From the NCBI GenBank assembly GCA_013792075.1, contig VMSR01000276.1, positions 1 to 64,000 on the forward strand: a DNA stretch of 64,000 nucleotides, read 5' to 3'. The position numbers were made by a program, and so were the translations under genes. How positions within the stretch are numbered: the stretch's first letter is position 1; the number at the start of each line of letters is the position of its first letter. This DNA is from Desulfobacula sp. (GTDB lineage: Bacteria; Desulfobacterota; Desulfobacteria; Desulfobacterales; Desulfobacteraceae). The notes beneath the pieces are model-generated. The model saw only the letters and a list, made by a program, of their open reading frames with translations. It searched no databases and had not been told where the DNA came from. Of the stretch, positions 27,636 through 36,922 are shown piece after piece.

Positions 27636-29588
27636 CTATTCTTTTTCTTTGTCCGCGTCTTCTTGCTCCGGGGTTTCTCCGGCCGAATCTGTCACAGTCT
27701 CTTCAATGGTTTCATCCACAGCACTTTTTTTCGGATCCTCGGACACAATTTCAGGCGAAATTTTGATGTTTTTTCTGCCGAAAAAATCAAAATCAGGCTT
27801 TATCCGGGCGATGAGATCATCCAGTTCCGACCCCAATACCGTCTCTTTTTCAATGAGCAGCTCCGTGAGGGCATGGAGGAGTTCGATGTTCTCTTCCAGC
27901 ACTTTTTTGGCTTTCTGGTAGGCCCGGTCAATGATCAGGGCAATTTCCGCATCAATTCTCTGGGCAGTGGATTCTGAATAGCTTTTTGCCTGGGTCATCT
28001 CCCGGCCGATGAAAATATTGTCTTCATGGTCTTCATAGGAAAGCAGGGCCAGGTTGTCGCTCATGCCGAAACTTCGCACCATGCGGTTGGCCAGTTTGGT
28101 GGCCTGCTTGATGTCATTGGAAGCACCGGTGCTGATCCGCTTGAAGATAATCTCTTCAGCCACACGGCCCCCAAAGGCAATGGCCAGTTCATTTTCCAGT
28201 TGATCTTTGTATTTGAAATCCCCCTCCTCGGGCAAAAACCAGGTGACACCGGCTGCCCGTCCCCTGGGAATGATGGTGATCTTGTTGACCGTATCCGTAT
28301 TGGGCAGAAATCTTGCCACCAGGGCATGGCCGCCTTCGTGGTAGGCCGTGGTCCTTTTTTCTTCTTCCTTGATCACTTTGGACTTTCTTTCAAGACCCAT
28401 ATAGACCTTGTCCTTGGAATCTTCAAAATCCCGCATGCTCAATTTTTCATGGTTCCGTTTGGCTGCAAGGAGGGCGGCCTCATTGACCAGGTTTTCAAGG
28501 TCTGCACCGGAAAAACCAGGGGTTCCCTTTGCCAGAATTGTCGGATTCACGTCATTGTCCAGGGGTGTCTTTTTCATGTGAACCCGGAGAATACCTTCCC
28601 GGCCTCTGATATCGGGCATATCCACCACCACCTGGCGGTCAAACCGCCCTGGTCTGAGCAGGGCTGGATCCAGAACATCGGCCCGGTTGGTGGCTGCCAT
28701 GAGGATGACCCCTTCATTGGACTCAAATCCGTCCATTTCCACCAAAAGCTGGTTCAAGGTCTGTTCCCGCTCATCATGGCCGCCGCCCATGCCGGCACCC
28801 CTCTGGCGGCCCACGGCATCAATCTCGTCAATGAAGATGATACAGGGAGCGTTTTTTTTGCCCTGGGCAAACAGATCCCTGACCCGGGAGGCACCAACGC
28901 CCACAAACATTTCGACAAAATCAGAGCCTGAAATGGTGAAAAAGGGCACCCCTGCTTCGCCGGCCACTGCCCGGGAGAGGAGGGTTTTCCCGGTACCGGG
29001 ATTTCCCACCAGCAGAACACCCTTGGGAATCCGGCCGCCCAGACGGGTGAACTTGTCCGGGGTTTTTAAAAATTCCACGATTTCTTCCAGTTCTTCCTTG
29101 GCTTCATCAATGCCTTCCACGTTGGCAAAGGTGACTTTTTCTCCCTTGTCGTCCATGAGGCGGGCACGGCTTTTCCCGAAGGACATGGCTTTTCCGCCGC
29201 CGCCGCCACCCTGCATCTGGCGCATGAAGAAGATCCACACACCAATGAGGACAATCATGGGCAGCCAGGAGACCACAATGGACATCAGCCATGAGGATTC
29301 AGCCAGTGGTTTGGCCTTGATTGTAACCCCACTGCTTCTCAGCGTCTGGATCAGATCCCCGTCATCCGGGGCGAAGCTTTTGTATTTGCCGCCGCTGCTG
29401 TCGGTGACATACAGCTCTTTCCCCTGGATCACCACATCCTGGACCCGGCCGTTCTCCACCATTGACAGAAATTCCGAATACCCGACTTCCGCCTGTCCGA
29501 CCTGCTGCTGGTTGAAAATATTATATAGCATGACCATCATGAGGACAATCACCAGCCATAGGGAAATGTTTTTATAGAATTGATTCAA
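27636..29588 (-). CDS. ftsH: ATP-dependent zinc metalloprotease FtsH
   Basis: A membrane-anchored AAA+ protease for misfolded and regulatory membrane proteins. The order is TM1 (residues about 9-25), a periplasmic domain, TM2 (about 110-130), AAA with Walker [14 protein letters not shown], Walker [13 protein letters not shown] and the SRH region ([20 protein letters not shown]), then the zinc site HEGGH. The best start is a TTG at 29588 ([11 protein letters not shown]), with GAGGAAAC upstream; the open frame to 29678 adds an unlikely basic leader. That gives 650 residues, a normal length. An acidic C-terminal tail of about 50 residues is lineage-specific. About 100 bases separate it from tilS. 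Confidence 0.96.
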   Translation of the reverse strand: MNQFYKNISLWLVIVLMMVMLYNIFNQQQVGQAEVGYSEFLSMVENGRVQDVVIQGKELYVTDSSGGKYKSFAPDDGDLIQTLRSSGVTIKAKPLAESSWLMSIVVSWLPMIVLIGVWIFFMRQMQGGGGGGKAMSFGKSRARLMDDKGEKVTFANVEGIDEAKEELEEIVEFLKTPDKFTRLGGRIPKGVLLVGNPGTGKTLLSRAVAGEAGVPFFTISGSDFVEMFVGVGASRVRDLFAQGKKNAPCIIFIDEIDAVGRQRGAGMGGGHDEREQTLNQLLVEMDGFESNEGVILMAATNRADVLDPALLRPGRFDRQVVVDMPDIRGREGILRVHMKKTPLDNDVNPTILAKGTPGFSGADLENLVNEAALLAAKRNHEKLSMRDFEDSKDKVYMGLERKSKVIKEEEKRTTAYHEGGHALVARFLPNTDTVNKITIIPRGRAAGVTWFLPEEGDFKYKDQLENELAIAFGGRVAEEIIFKRISTGASNDIKQATKLANRMVRSFGMSDNLALLSYEDHEDNIFIGREMTQAKSYSESTAQRIDAEIALIIDRAYQKAKKVLEENIELLHALTELLIEKETVLGSELDDLIARIKPDFDFFGRKNIKISPEIVSEDPKKSAVDETIEETVTDSAGETPEQEDADKEKE

Positions 29589-29689
29589 AGTGTTTCCTCT
29601 CTTTTTCCGTTTCTTATTTTTAATTGATGGAATCAATAAAACTTGAAATATATATAAACATAAAATCCGAATATACAAGAAAAAATTTT

Positions 29690-30775
29690 TTAGCTTTTTT
29701 TTGTTGGTTTCTCTGTTTCATCCCGCCTGCCCTGCTTTTGGGTCTTGCCCAGTTCCCTTAACGCCAGTGTTTCTTTTTTGATGCTCAGCCGATTTCGGGT
29801 TTTGTAAATCCGGATTTGCCCCGGCAGATCAAGACTTTTGCCGGATTCCGAAGCGGCCATAAAGGCCAGGATGTCCCGGATATGGGCCAGGGTGATCCGC
29901 CGAAGATCCTGTTTGACCCGGAAAATGGCCTGGCGCAGGACCCGGCTGGCAAGGGCTTTATGGTGTCGGGCAAGTTTCGGGATTGACAGGGCCACCATGG
30001 CCGTGTCCTGTTCGATGATACAAAGGTCAAAGGTCTGGGTTGCCTGGAGTTCCAAAAATTCGTCTTCCTGGCGGAGGATCTGACTTAAGCGGTCCAGGCT
30101 GGATTTTATTTCCGGGTTAAAGTCTTGTTCAAGCCGGGGGATCAGGGAATGGCGGATTTTATTTCGTAAATAGGTTTCATCTGTATTGGAGGCATCCACC
30201 ATAAAGTCCTGGTTTGTTTCCCTTAAAAAAGTTAAAATTTCAGATTTGGGCGTTTGGATCAGGGGGCGGATAAACCGGTTCGCCCGGACCGGGGGAATCC
30301 CGCTTAATCCCCTGGGACCGGCTCCCCGCAAAAGGTTCATGAGCATCAGTTCCGCATTGTCGTCCAAGGTGTGGCCCGTGGCAGTTTTTGAAAATCCCTG
30401 GGCTGCAGCAATTTTATTGAAAAAGGCATACCGGGCCTTGCGGCCGGCTTCCTCGATGGACAGATGTTCTTTCTTGGCCATGGCGCTTATATCCAATGTT
30501 TTGCTGAAAAAGGGGAGGCAGAATTTGTCGGCAAGATCTTTAACAAAGGATTCATCCCTTAGGGACGCATCCCCCCGGAGGCCGTGGTTCAGGTGGGCAA
30601 TGCCAAGGGTCAGGTCAAAGGTCTCTTTCAGGTCCAGGAGTACCTTCACCAGGGTCACAGAGTCGGGGCCGCCCGAGACGCCGACCAGGATTCCGTCTTT
30701 TCGTTGAATCATATTAAAGTGAGCGATTGTTTCAAAAACCGCTTTGACAAAGGGGTCCAAAGAGTTCCTGGTCAT
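29690..30775 (-). CDS. tilS: tRNA(Ile)-lysidine synthetase
   Basis: Modifies C34 of the tRNA(Ile) CAU anticodon to lysidine so that it reads AUA. The 361-residue protein has the PP-loop GVSGGPDSVTLVKVL near residue 32, followed by LNHGLRGDASLRDESFV, ATGHTLDDNAELMLMNLLRGAG and GLSGIPPVR, all family hallmarks. It is on the short side and lacks the extra C-terminal domain of the E. coli enzyme. Its start shares an ATGA overlap with the mqnD stop. The basic C-terminus (residues 335-361) is rich in Lys, Arg and Glu. Confidence 0.95.
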   Translation of the reverse strand: MTRNSLDPFVKAVFETIAHFNMIQRKDGILVGVSGGPDSVTLVKVLLDLKETFDLTLGIAHLNHGLRGDASLRDESFVKDLADKFCLPFFSKTLDISAMAKKEHLSIEEAGRKARYAFFNKIAAAQGFSKTATGHTLDDNAELMLMNLLRGAGPRGLSGIPPVRANRFIRPLIQTPKSEILTFLRETNQDFMVDASNTDETYLRNKIRHSLIPRLEQDFNPEIKSSLDRLSQILRQEDEFLELQATQTFDLCIIEQDTAMVALSIPKLARHHKALASRVLRQAIFRVKQDLRRITLAHIRDILAFMAASESGKSLDLPGQIRIYKTRNRLSIKKETLALRELGKTQKQGRRDETEKPTKKS

Positions 30776-31635
30776 GGGGCACAGGCAAACAGGGGATGGG
30801 AAGATTTGTGCATCAGCCCCGCTTTGCAGGCATACTCGAAAAAAGTGGCCACGGCAGCACTCCCTTTTTCTCCGATATCCCTTGAAAATTCGTTTACATA
30901 GAGCCCTATATGCTGCCGGATCACATGATCTTCCATTTCCTGGGCATATGCTTTAATATAATCATCCCCCATCGAGGGATGCAAAAAGGCATGGTCAATG
31001 GATTGGCCGATCAGGGACTGAATTTTTTTTGCCTGGTCAGGGTCCATGGAGCGTCGGACGGCAATGCAGCCCAGGGGGATGGGAAGCAAGGTCTTGTCCT
31101 CCCACCACTGGCCCAGATCGGCCCTCATTTCAAGATTCATGTCCTGGTATACAAACCGGCCTTCATGGATGATCACCCCAAAGTCTGCCCTTTTTTCCTT
31201 TACCGCCGGCATGACCTGTTCAAAGGGCATGGGCAGGATGATGGTTCTGGTCTCCGGGAACAGATCCTGTATATAAAACATGAACAAATGATAGGCAGTG
31301 GTGCCAAGGCCGGGTACGGCGATCGCCTGCTCCTTCTTATCGGTCATGGTGCGGCGGGGCAGGGAAATGATCAGCGGGCCGCATCCTTTTCCCAATGCAG
31401 CACCGGTCCTCAGCAGGGCATATTTGTCCGGAAGATGCCCCAGGGCGGCAAAGGATAGTTTTGTAATGTCATAGGTGCCTCTGGCAGCCTTCTGGTTCAG
31501 GGTTTCCACATCTTCCAGAACAATGTTGAACGCCATTTTTCCCGTGTCAATGAATCCTCTGGCAATGCCTTTAAAGATAAAGGTGTCGTTGGGGCAGCCG
31601 GAATAGGCCAAATCATATATTTTTTTGGGTTTCAT
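30772..31635 (-). CDS. mqnD: 1,4-dihydroxy-6-naphthoate synthase (futalosine menaquinone pathway)
   Basis: A periplasmic-binding-protein-fold enzyme of 287 residues. LAYSGCPNDTFIFKGI, LEDVETLNQKAARGTYDITKLSF, KYALLRTGAALGKGCGPLII and VPGLGTTAYHLF match MqnD, which opens the cyclic intermediate to 1,4-dihydroxy-6-naphthoate. I chose the ATG at 31635 because homology begins there; the 30-residue extension to 31725 looks non-coding. It is the first gene of a seven-gene operon. Other mqn genes are not in the window. Menaquinone made this way is the expected quinone of a sulfate reducer and would serve the QmoC-like protein at 34360. Confidence 0.88.
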   Translation of the reverse strand: MKPKKIYDLAYSGCPNDTFIFKGIARGFIDTGKMAFNIVLEDVETLNQKAARGTYDITKLSFAALGHLPDKYALLRTGAALGKGCGPLIISLPRRTMTDKKEQAIAVPGLGTTAYHLFMFYIQDLFPETRTIILPMPFEQVMPAVKEKRADFGVIIHEGRFVYQDMNLEMRADLGQWWEDKTLLPIPLGCIAVRRSMDPDQAKKIQSLIGQSIDHAFLHPSMGDDYIKAYAQEMEDHVIRQHIGLYVNEFSRDIGEKGSAAVATFFEYACKAGLMHKSSHPLFACAP

Positions 31636-31815
31636 ACCCGTATTAGTATCAAATCCATCGGCCTTTTGGCAATCTGAATTCTCTAGTGTATTTGTTGGGG
31701 ATAAGATTTTTTGGTTTATTCGCAATGATAAATCAATTAATATGGCCTTACAGCAACGCCTGGGTCCGAAAGTTGAGAAGTTTAACCGATACCATAAATT
31801 TTACCGGGGGGCACC

Positions 31816-33564
31816 ATGCAGGGATTTTATAACCAGATTCTAAACATTGACCTGACAAGAGAAACCCAGGATATCCAGCCTGTGGAGGATGGGATTTATG
31901 AAACCCATCTGGGCGGCAAAGGACTTGCCTCCTGGCTGCTCTTCGGGCAAAATCCCAAAGGGGTCAATTCTCTTTCCCCGGACAACCATTTGATCTTTGC
32001 CACCGGTGCGGTCACGGGGAGCGCAACCTGGGGCAGCTCCCGGTACGGTGTTTTTACCAAGTCTCCCCTGACCGGGTTTTATGCAGAATCCTATTCCGGG
32101 GGCCGGGTGCCGGAGGCCATCAGCGCCACCGGATTTGATGCCATTGTGATCAGGGGGAAAGCCCGTGACCTGTCCGTGCTGGAGATCGGGCCGGAAGGGG
32201 TGGTGTTTCATGATGGGGCCGATCTTGCCGGGAAAGATACCTTTGAGACCGAAAAGATCCTATCCCGGCGAAAGTGCGCCCCGAAGACCAGGGGATGGAA
32301 ATCCGGGGCTGTGGTAATCGGGCCGGCCGCAGAAAATGGGATTCGGTTCTCCATTATCAAAAACGACGGCTGGCGGTGTGCAGGAAGGGCCGGCACCGGA
32401 ACGGTCATGGGATCCAAAAATATCAAAGCCATTGTTTTTTCCGGGAACAGGCGCCGAAGTTTCCATGATCCCCGGGCTCTTTTGCGTCTGTCAAAGGAAA
32501 TGGCCTCCCTTGCCAAGGACAGCCCCGTGGTCCATGCCTATAAATCCATGGGCACTTCCCAGATGGTCAAGGTCATGAACAATGCCGGGGCTTTCCCCAC
32601 TAAATACTGGTCCCGGGGCCGTGCCCCCCATTGGGAAAATATTTCGGCAGACGCCCTGCATAATCAATGCGAGGTTCATCCCCATGCCTGTGCCAAATGC
32701 TTTCTTGCCTGCGGCCGGATGACCAGGGTATTGCAGGGCCCCCATAGTGGCCTTGTGCTGGAAGGACCCGAGTATGAGACGCTGTATTCCTTTGGCGGGC
32801 TTTGCATGGTGGATTGTGTTGAAGAGATCGTCCACCTCAACCATGTGTGCGACAGCCTGGGTATGGATACCATCACAGCCGGAAACCTCTGCGCCTTTGC
32901 CATGGCAGCCTTTGAAAAGGGTAAATCCGATTATGACATCCAATTCGGGGATGCCCGGGCAATCGCTGTCCTGCTGAATCTGATCGCCCGGCGGGAAGGG
33001 ATTGGGAACCTGCTCTCCCAGGGGATTGTCCCCACCGCCCGAGAATGGGGCATGGAAGATTTTGCCGTCCATGTCAAGGGCATGGAGCCGGCCGGTTACG
33101 ACCCGCGGGTGCTCAAGGGCATGGGCCTGGCCTATGCTGCTTCGGACCGGGGGGCCTGCCATCTGAGGGCCACCTTTTACAAACCCGAGCTCAGCGGAAT
33201 GATGGATCGAAATCAGATTGAGGGCAAGGCCAGGCTCTTTATTGATTTTGAAGACCGCCTCACCCTGTTTGACACCATGATTCTGTGCAAGTTTTACCGG
33301 GACCTGTATCCCTGGGAGCTTCTGGGGGAGATGATTACGGCCGCCACCGGTATTGACGGGTCCCGGGAGAACCTGGCGGCCATTGCAGGGAAAATAGCAT
33401 CCACGGTCAGAAAGTTCAATTTAAGGGAAGGCATGACCCCGGCGGATGAATCCCTGCCCAGGGCCTTTTATATGCCTTTGGAAGACAGCCGGGCCGTGAT
33501 TACCCAAGATGAAATGGGGCGGTTGATGGCAGAGTATATCGGATTGAGGGGCTGGGGGAAATAG
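31816..33564 (+). CDS. Aldehyde:ferredoxin oxidoreductase (tungsten enzyme)
   Basis: A 582-residue AOR-family enzyme that oxidises aldehydes to acids with ferredoxin (or reduces acids). N-terminal domain features are LGGKGLASWLLFG, NHLIFATGAVTGSATWGSSRYG and SGGRVPEAISATGFDAIVIRG, which hold the bis-pterin cofactor. C292, C295 and C299 (HACAKCFLACG) and a later Cys ligate the [4Fe-4S] cluster. The acidic/His active-site region is less certain. GGGG lies upstream of the ATG at 31816. It is divergent from mqnD and lies upstream of the TetR/QmoC-like pair. Its length (usual about 600) is slightly short but complete. Substrate unknown. Confidence 0.93.
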   Translation: MQGFYNQILNIDLTRETQDIQPVEDGIYETHLGGKGLASWLLFGQNPKGVNSLSPDNHLIFATGAVTGSATWGSSRYGVFTKSPLTGFYAESYSGGRVPEAISATGFDAIVIRGKARDLSVLEIGPEGVVFHDGADLAGKDTFETEKILSRRKCAPKTRGWKSGAVVIGPAAENGIRFSIIKNDGWRCAGRAGTGTVMGSKNIKAIVFSGNRRRSFHDPRALLRLSKEMASLAKDSPVVHAYKSMGTSQMVKVMNNAGAFPTKYWSRGRAPHWENISADALHNQCEVHPHACAKCFLACGRMTRVLQGPHSGLVLEGPEYETLYSFGGLCMVDCVEEIVHLNHVCDSLGMDTITAGNLCAFAMAAFEKGKSDYDIQFGDARAIAVLLNLIARREGIGNLLSQGIVPTAREWGMEDFAVHVKGMEPAGYDPRVLKGMGLAYAASDRGACHLRATFYKPELSGMMDRNQIEGKARLFIDFEDRLTLFDTMILCKFYRDLYPWELLGEMITAATGIDGSRENLAAIAGKIASTVRKFNLREGMTPADESLPRAFYMPLEDSRAVITQDEMGRLMAEYIGLRGWGK

Positions 33565-33665
33565 CCGGGGGAGGGGGATACGGAAGTTTGAGCAATTGAT
33601 GTAAACACCACCAAAATATTCGACGCCACCCATAATTTATTTTCATGTTCAGGTCTGAAATTTTC

Positions 33666-33694
33666 TTGACAATTGGAATAACACGTTTTATTGA
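33666..33694 (+). promoter_or_regulatory. Sigma-70-type promoter of the TetR gene
   Basis: A consensus -35 TTGACA at 33666-33671 is followed after 17 bases by TATTGA at 33689-33694, a moderate -10. The -10 and the likely transcription start lie inside the 50-bp palindrome, so a bound repressor would block it. Confidence 0.6.
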
Positions 33695-33726
33695 GAGAAC
33701 ATGTTCTCTCAATAAAACGTGTTATT
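33677..33726. repeat. 50-bp perfect palindrome (probable TetR operator)
   Basis: The two 25-base arms are exact reverse complements with no spacer, centred between 33701 and 33702 on GAGAACATGTTCTC; the left arm continues outward through TTTTATT and AACACG. It ends 13 bases before the TetR start and covers the promoter, so it is probably the autoregulatory operator, and it would also fold into a hairpin in the mRNA leader. Confidence 0.9.
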
Positions 33727-33739
33727 AAAAAGGATGGTG

Positions 33740-34345
33740 ATGGAACAACCAAAAGCAAACCGACGAGAAGTGCAGAAGGCTGAGACCCGCATCCTGATTT
33801 TGGAAAGCGCCAGAAAGCTTTTTGAAACCCAGGAATATGATAGAGTGACCATCCGGGGAGTGGCAGCGCTGGCCCGGATCGGCCTTGGGACCATTTACAA
33901 GCATTTTCCCAACAAGCTGTCAATGCTGGCGGCAGCCTTTTCAGATGATTTGAAAAATCTGTACAAGGAAGCCATGGGCACTGTGCCTGATAACCAATCT
34001 TTTCAGGCCCAGTTTATTCATATCTCAAAACGGTTTTTCATTTTTTATACCACCCATTATTCCCTTTCCCGGGCCTATTTGAGTCATTTGTTTTTTTATG
34101 AACGGGAATGGTTGGATGAGATCAATGCCTTTGATGACACCTATGCTCAGAAGCTGGCGGAACTGATTCTGGCAGCTCAGGACAGAGGCGAGATCAACCC
34201 TGAAAAAGACAACCATATCCTGGCCCTTGCCCTGATGTCCCATTATTTTTTTGTTCTGGCCAATTGCTTTTTACGGGACAAAATGACAGATCCCGATCAA
34301 TTGGCCGCTCTGCTTGGAACCCTTGTTGAACAGACCCTTTTATAA
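33740..34345 (+). CDS. TetR/AcrR family transcriptional regulator
   Basis: A 201-residue repressor. The N-terminal helix-turn-helix spans residues about 16-60 (ILILESARKLFETQEYD, VTIRGVAALARIGLGTIYKHF); the C-terminal ligand-binding half is helical and unassigned. Possible ATGs lie at 33734 and 33740; AAAAAGG at 33727-33733 favours 33740. It is preceded by a perfect palindrome over its promoter and followed after 14 bases by the QmoC-like gene, which it probably controls together with itself. Ligand unknown; fatty-acyl or quinone-related compounds are possible given the neighbours. Confidence 0.9.
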   Translation: MEQPKANRREVQKAETRILILESARKLFETQEYDRVTIRGVAALARIGLGTIYKHFPNKLSMLAAAFSDDLKNLYKEAMGTVPDNQSFQAQFIHISKRFFIFYTTHYSLSRAYLSHLFFYEREWLDEINAFDDTYAQKLAELILAAQDRGEINPEKDNHILALALMSHYFFVLANCFLRDKMTDPDQLAALLGTLVEQTLL

Positions 34346-34359
34346 TTAGGAGTGTTGTT

Positions 34360-35496
34360 ATGACGTTATCTTTATTTATTGAACCTGATTTGGATTTTGT
34401 TGCGCAGATTAATTCAGACGCCGGTCTGAATCTTAAAAAATGTTACCAATGCGCCACCTGTTCGGTTGTCTGTAGCATATCTCACGATAATAAGCCTTTT
34501 CCCAGAAAGGAAATGCTCTATGCCTCCTGGGGATTAAAGGACAGGCTCATTGCAAACCCCGATATCTGGCTCTGCTACAATTGCGGGGACTGCTCCACAC
34601 TTTGCCCGCGGGATGCCAGACCGGGTGATGTTTTGAATACCCTGAGAAAGATGTCCATCCAAGAATATTCAAAACCCGCGGCCATGCACCGGTTGCTCAA
34701 TGACCCCTGGAAGCTGCCATGGCTTTTTATCATTCCCGCCCTGATCATCTTTACCATGGGCCTTATTACAGGCTTGATGAATTTATCTCCGGGCGGCGAC
34801 CGCATTGTTTTTGCCCATTTTTTTCCCGTACCCCTGATCGAGATGATTTTCATTCCCCTGTCCCTGGGAGTGACGCTGGTTTTTTTTCTGGGGATCAGGC
34901 GGTTTCTTATGAAGATGCGGAATAGCTATACAGGGTTGGGTAAAGCAGCCCCTGCTCCCTTTGATTTAAAACTGTTCCTGATCACCTTGATCACTCAGCT
35001 GCCCCCCATCATAAAACACGAACGGTTTTCCGAGTGCTCTGAAAACAAGGGTCGGAAGATTTTACACATGATGGTGGCCTTTTCGTTTACCAGTCTTGCC
35101 TTTGTTGCCGGCGCCTTTGTTTTTGCCCTTTATGTTCTGAACAGCCATGGGCCCTATGACCAGATCAATCCGGTGAAAATCCTGGGCAATGTATCAGGTA
35201 TCGCCCTCATTGCCGGCAGTCTGCTTCTGATCCGGGAAAGAAGGGCAAACGCCAGGCAGACCAATGGGTATTTTGACTGGTACCTGCTGGGTCTTGCCCT
35301 TTTCCTAGGAATCACCGGCATGCTCACTCAGATGCTCAGGCTGGCAGATATCGCCTGGGCAGCCTATCCCATGTATTTTATCCATTTGCTCTTTGCATTT
35401 AACCTGGTGGCCTTTCTGCCTTACACCAAGCTGGCTCACCTGGTCTACCGTACCGTGGCAATTGCCTATTACCACTATGCAAAAGAGGAAAAGTGA
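34360..35496 (+). CDS. QmoC-like membrane iron-sulfur/cytochrome b subunit
   Basis: A 378-residue protein fusing an HdrC-like ferredoxin domain to an HdrE-like membrane part. Two [4Fe-4S] motifs are seen: CYQCATCSVVC near residue 28 and CYNCGDCSTLCP near residue 71. From about 120 there are six transmembrane segments with His residues that could bind haem b or quinone. This is the build of QmoC, which links menaquinone to APS reductase through QmoA and QmoB. Here no qmoA, qmoB or aprAB is adjacent, so it is a stand-alone paralogue, perhaps linking another electron carrier to the quinone pool. It lies 14 bases after the TetR gene. Complete. Confidence 0.85.
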   Translation: MTLSLFIEPDLDFVAQINSDAGLNLKKCYQCATCSVVCSISHDNKPFPRKEMLYASWGLKDRLIANPDIWLCYNCGDCSTLCPRDARPGDVLNTLRKMSIQEYSKPAAMHRLLNDPWKLPWLFIIPALIIFTMGLITGLMNLSPGGDRIVFAHFFPVPLIEMIFIPLSLGVTLVFFLGIRRFLMKMRNSYTGLGKAAPAPFDLKLFLITLITQLPPIIKHERFSECSENKGRKILHMMVAFSFTSLAFVAGAFVFALYVLNSHGPYDQINPVKILGNVSGIALIAGSLLLIRERRANARQTNGYFDWYLLGLALFLGITGMLTQMLRLADIAWAAYPMYFIHLLFAFNLVAFLPYTKLAHLVYRTVAIAYYHYAKEEK

Positions 35497-35648
35497 TGGA
35501 TAGCTCTCGATATTAGAATTAAAAAACACGAATCCATTTGTTCCCATTAGAAGTGAGGGAGGTATCGTTGAAAAAATGCAGACCGATACCTGCCGTATCC
35601 GGTAAACGTCAGATTTTTTGAAAGTCGTTACCTATGTCGCCCAGGTAT

Positions 35649-36686
35649 TCAATGGTCTTGGGCAGAATTTTCCAGTCCCTCATCAATGAGCGCCAGAACC
35701 CGGTTTTTTTCCTGGGGGAATTGATATCCCTCATAATCATGGGTGAGCAGGAGCCGGCCCTGGCGGTCTCTCCAATTGTTTCCGGCATGATCGAAGCAGA
35801 CCCGGGAGGTTACGTCAAGGCCTGAGAGGGTCTGTCTGAGTTCCGTCAATTGTTCCCGGCAGGAGAGCAGATGGACCTCGCCTGCCCGGACCCGGTCGTA
35901 GAGGCGGGTCCCGGCAATGGCCCGGAAGGGCCGGGAGCGGATGTAATGGGGGTTGATCTCAGTGAGCACCCGGGCGGTGTTTGTTGCGTGGGCCCGGGTC
36001 ATTTGTCTGCCCCCAAGCCCTGGCATCCAATACTCGGAGACCTGGAATCCCGCTGCCATGGCTTTTTTTCCTCCCTGGATCTGCCCTTCCGGCGTGATTC
36101 CTTTTTTTATTGTTTTTAATAAATCGCCATCCCCGGTTTCAAGTCCCAGGTGGAGCCGGTCAAGGCCTGCCCGCCTGATGGCTCGCAGATCTTTTTCAGA
36201 TTTTTGGACAAGGGTTCTGGCCCGGGCATAGGTGGTAATCCGGGTGATAGAGGGAAACGTGTTTTTCAGGTGGCACAGGGCCGCTATCAGATCGCCTGTT
36301 TTCATGATCAGGCTGTTGCCGTCCTGGAGAAAGGCGGTGTGCCCGCCGGATATGAGCCAGTGGACCAGCATGGAAACGCCCTGGTGATACTTGAGCTCCG
36401 GAAGTGTTTCCAGAACCAGGGAAATGGCCTCCTCCGTGATTGTTCCGCCTTGGCCCGGGGTGAGAGAGGCTGTTTTCAGGTCCTGGGCAAGGGCTGCCAT
36501 GGCGGTGATATCCGCCCGGATATCTGAAAGGGGGCGGAGACTGAATTTTTGGTTTTTGTACATGGTGCAGAAGGTGCAGTGGTTCCAGGGACAGTTCCGG
36601 GTGAAACGGAGCAGAAGAGAAGCACTGCCGCCTTCGCTTGGGGGTCGGTAAATGCCGGTTTCAAAATTATATTTTTTCAGCTTCAT
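35649..36686 (-). CDS. Radical SAM protein
   Basis: A 345-residue radical SAM enzyme. The cluster motif reads RNCPWNHCTFC (CX4CX2C instead of the usual CX3CX2C), a variant I associate with a group of uncharacterised radical SAM proteins. Next come a glycine-rich SAM-binding GGTITEEAI region and HLGLETGDGDLLKTIKKG. I start it at 36686 (MKLKKYNFETG), with AGGA upstream; the frame is open to 36743. No partner gene is seen; 150 and 240 bases of unassigned sequence flank it. The substrate is unknown. Confidence 0.8.
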   Translation of the reverse strand: MKLKKYNFETGIYRPPSEGGSASLLLRFTRNCPWNHCTFCTMYKNQKFSLRPLSDIRADITAMAALAQDLKTASLTPGQGGTITEEAISLVLETLPELKYHQGVSMLVHWLISGGHTAFLQDGNSLIMKTGDLIAALCHLKNTFPSITRITTYARARTLVQKSEKDLRAIRRAGLDRLHLGLETGDGDLLKTIKKGITPEGQIQGGKKAMAAGFQVSEYWMPGLGGRQMTRAHATNTARVLTEINPHYIRSRPFRAIAGTRLYDRVRAGEVHLLSCREQLTELRQTLSGLDVTSRVCFDHAGNNWRDRQGRLLLTHDYEGYQFPQEKNRVLALIDEGLENSAQDH

Positions 36687-36922
36687 GGTCCTATGTTGTT
36701 TCTGTTTTGCCTGGGTTTTGGTCGCAATGCAAAGACCTGCCAATGGTGAACCGCATACAATGATTCTCCTGCTTCATACCATATCCGCCGGCCCGGGACA
36801 AATAAAACCCTTGCAGGGTATCGGTTTGTTCTCTGTCTTTACTTTTGATCTGCCATGCTTATGGTTTTAGCGTTAATGTGTCAGAAAAATCAAAGAACTT
36901 TAGGGAGCCGTTCTTATAAAAT

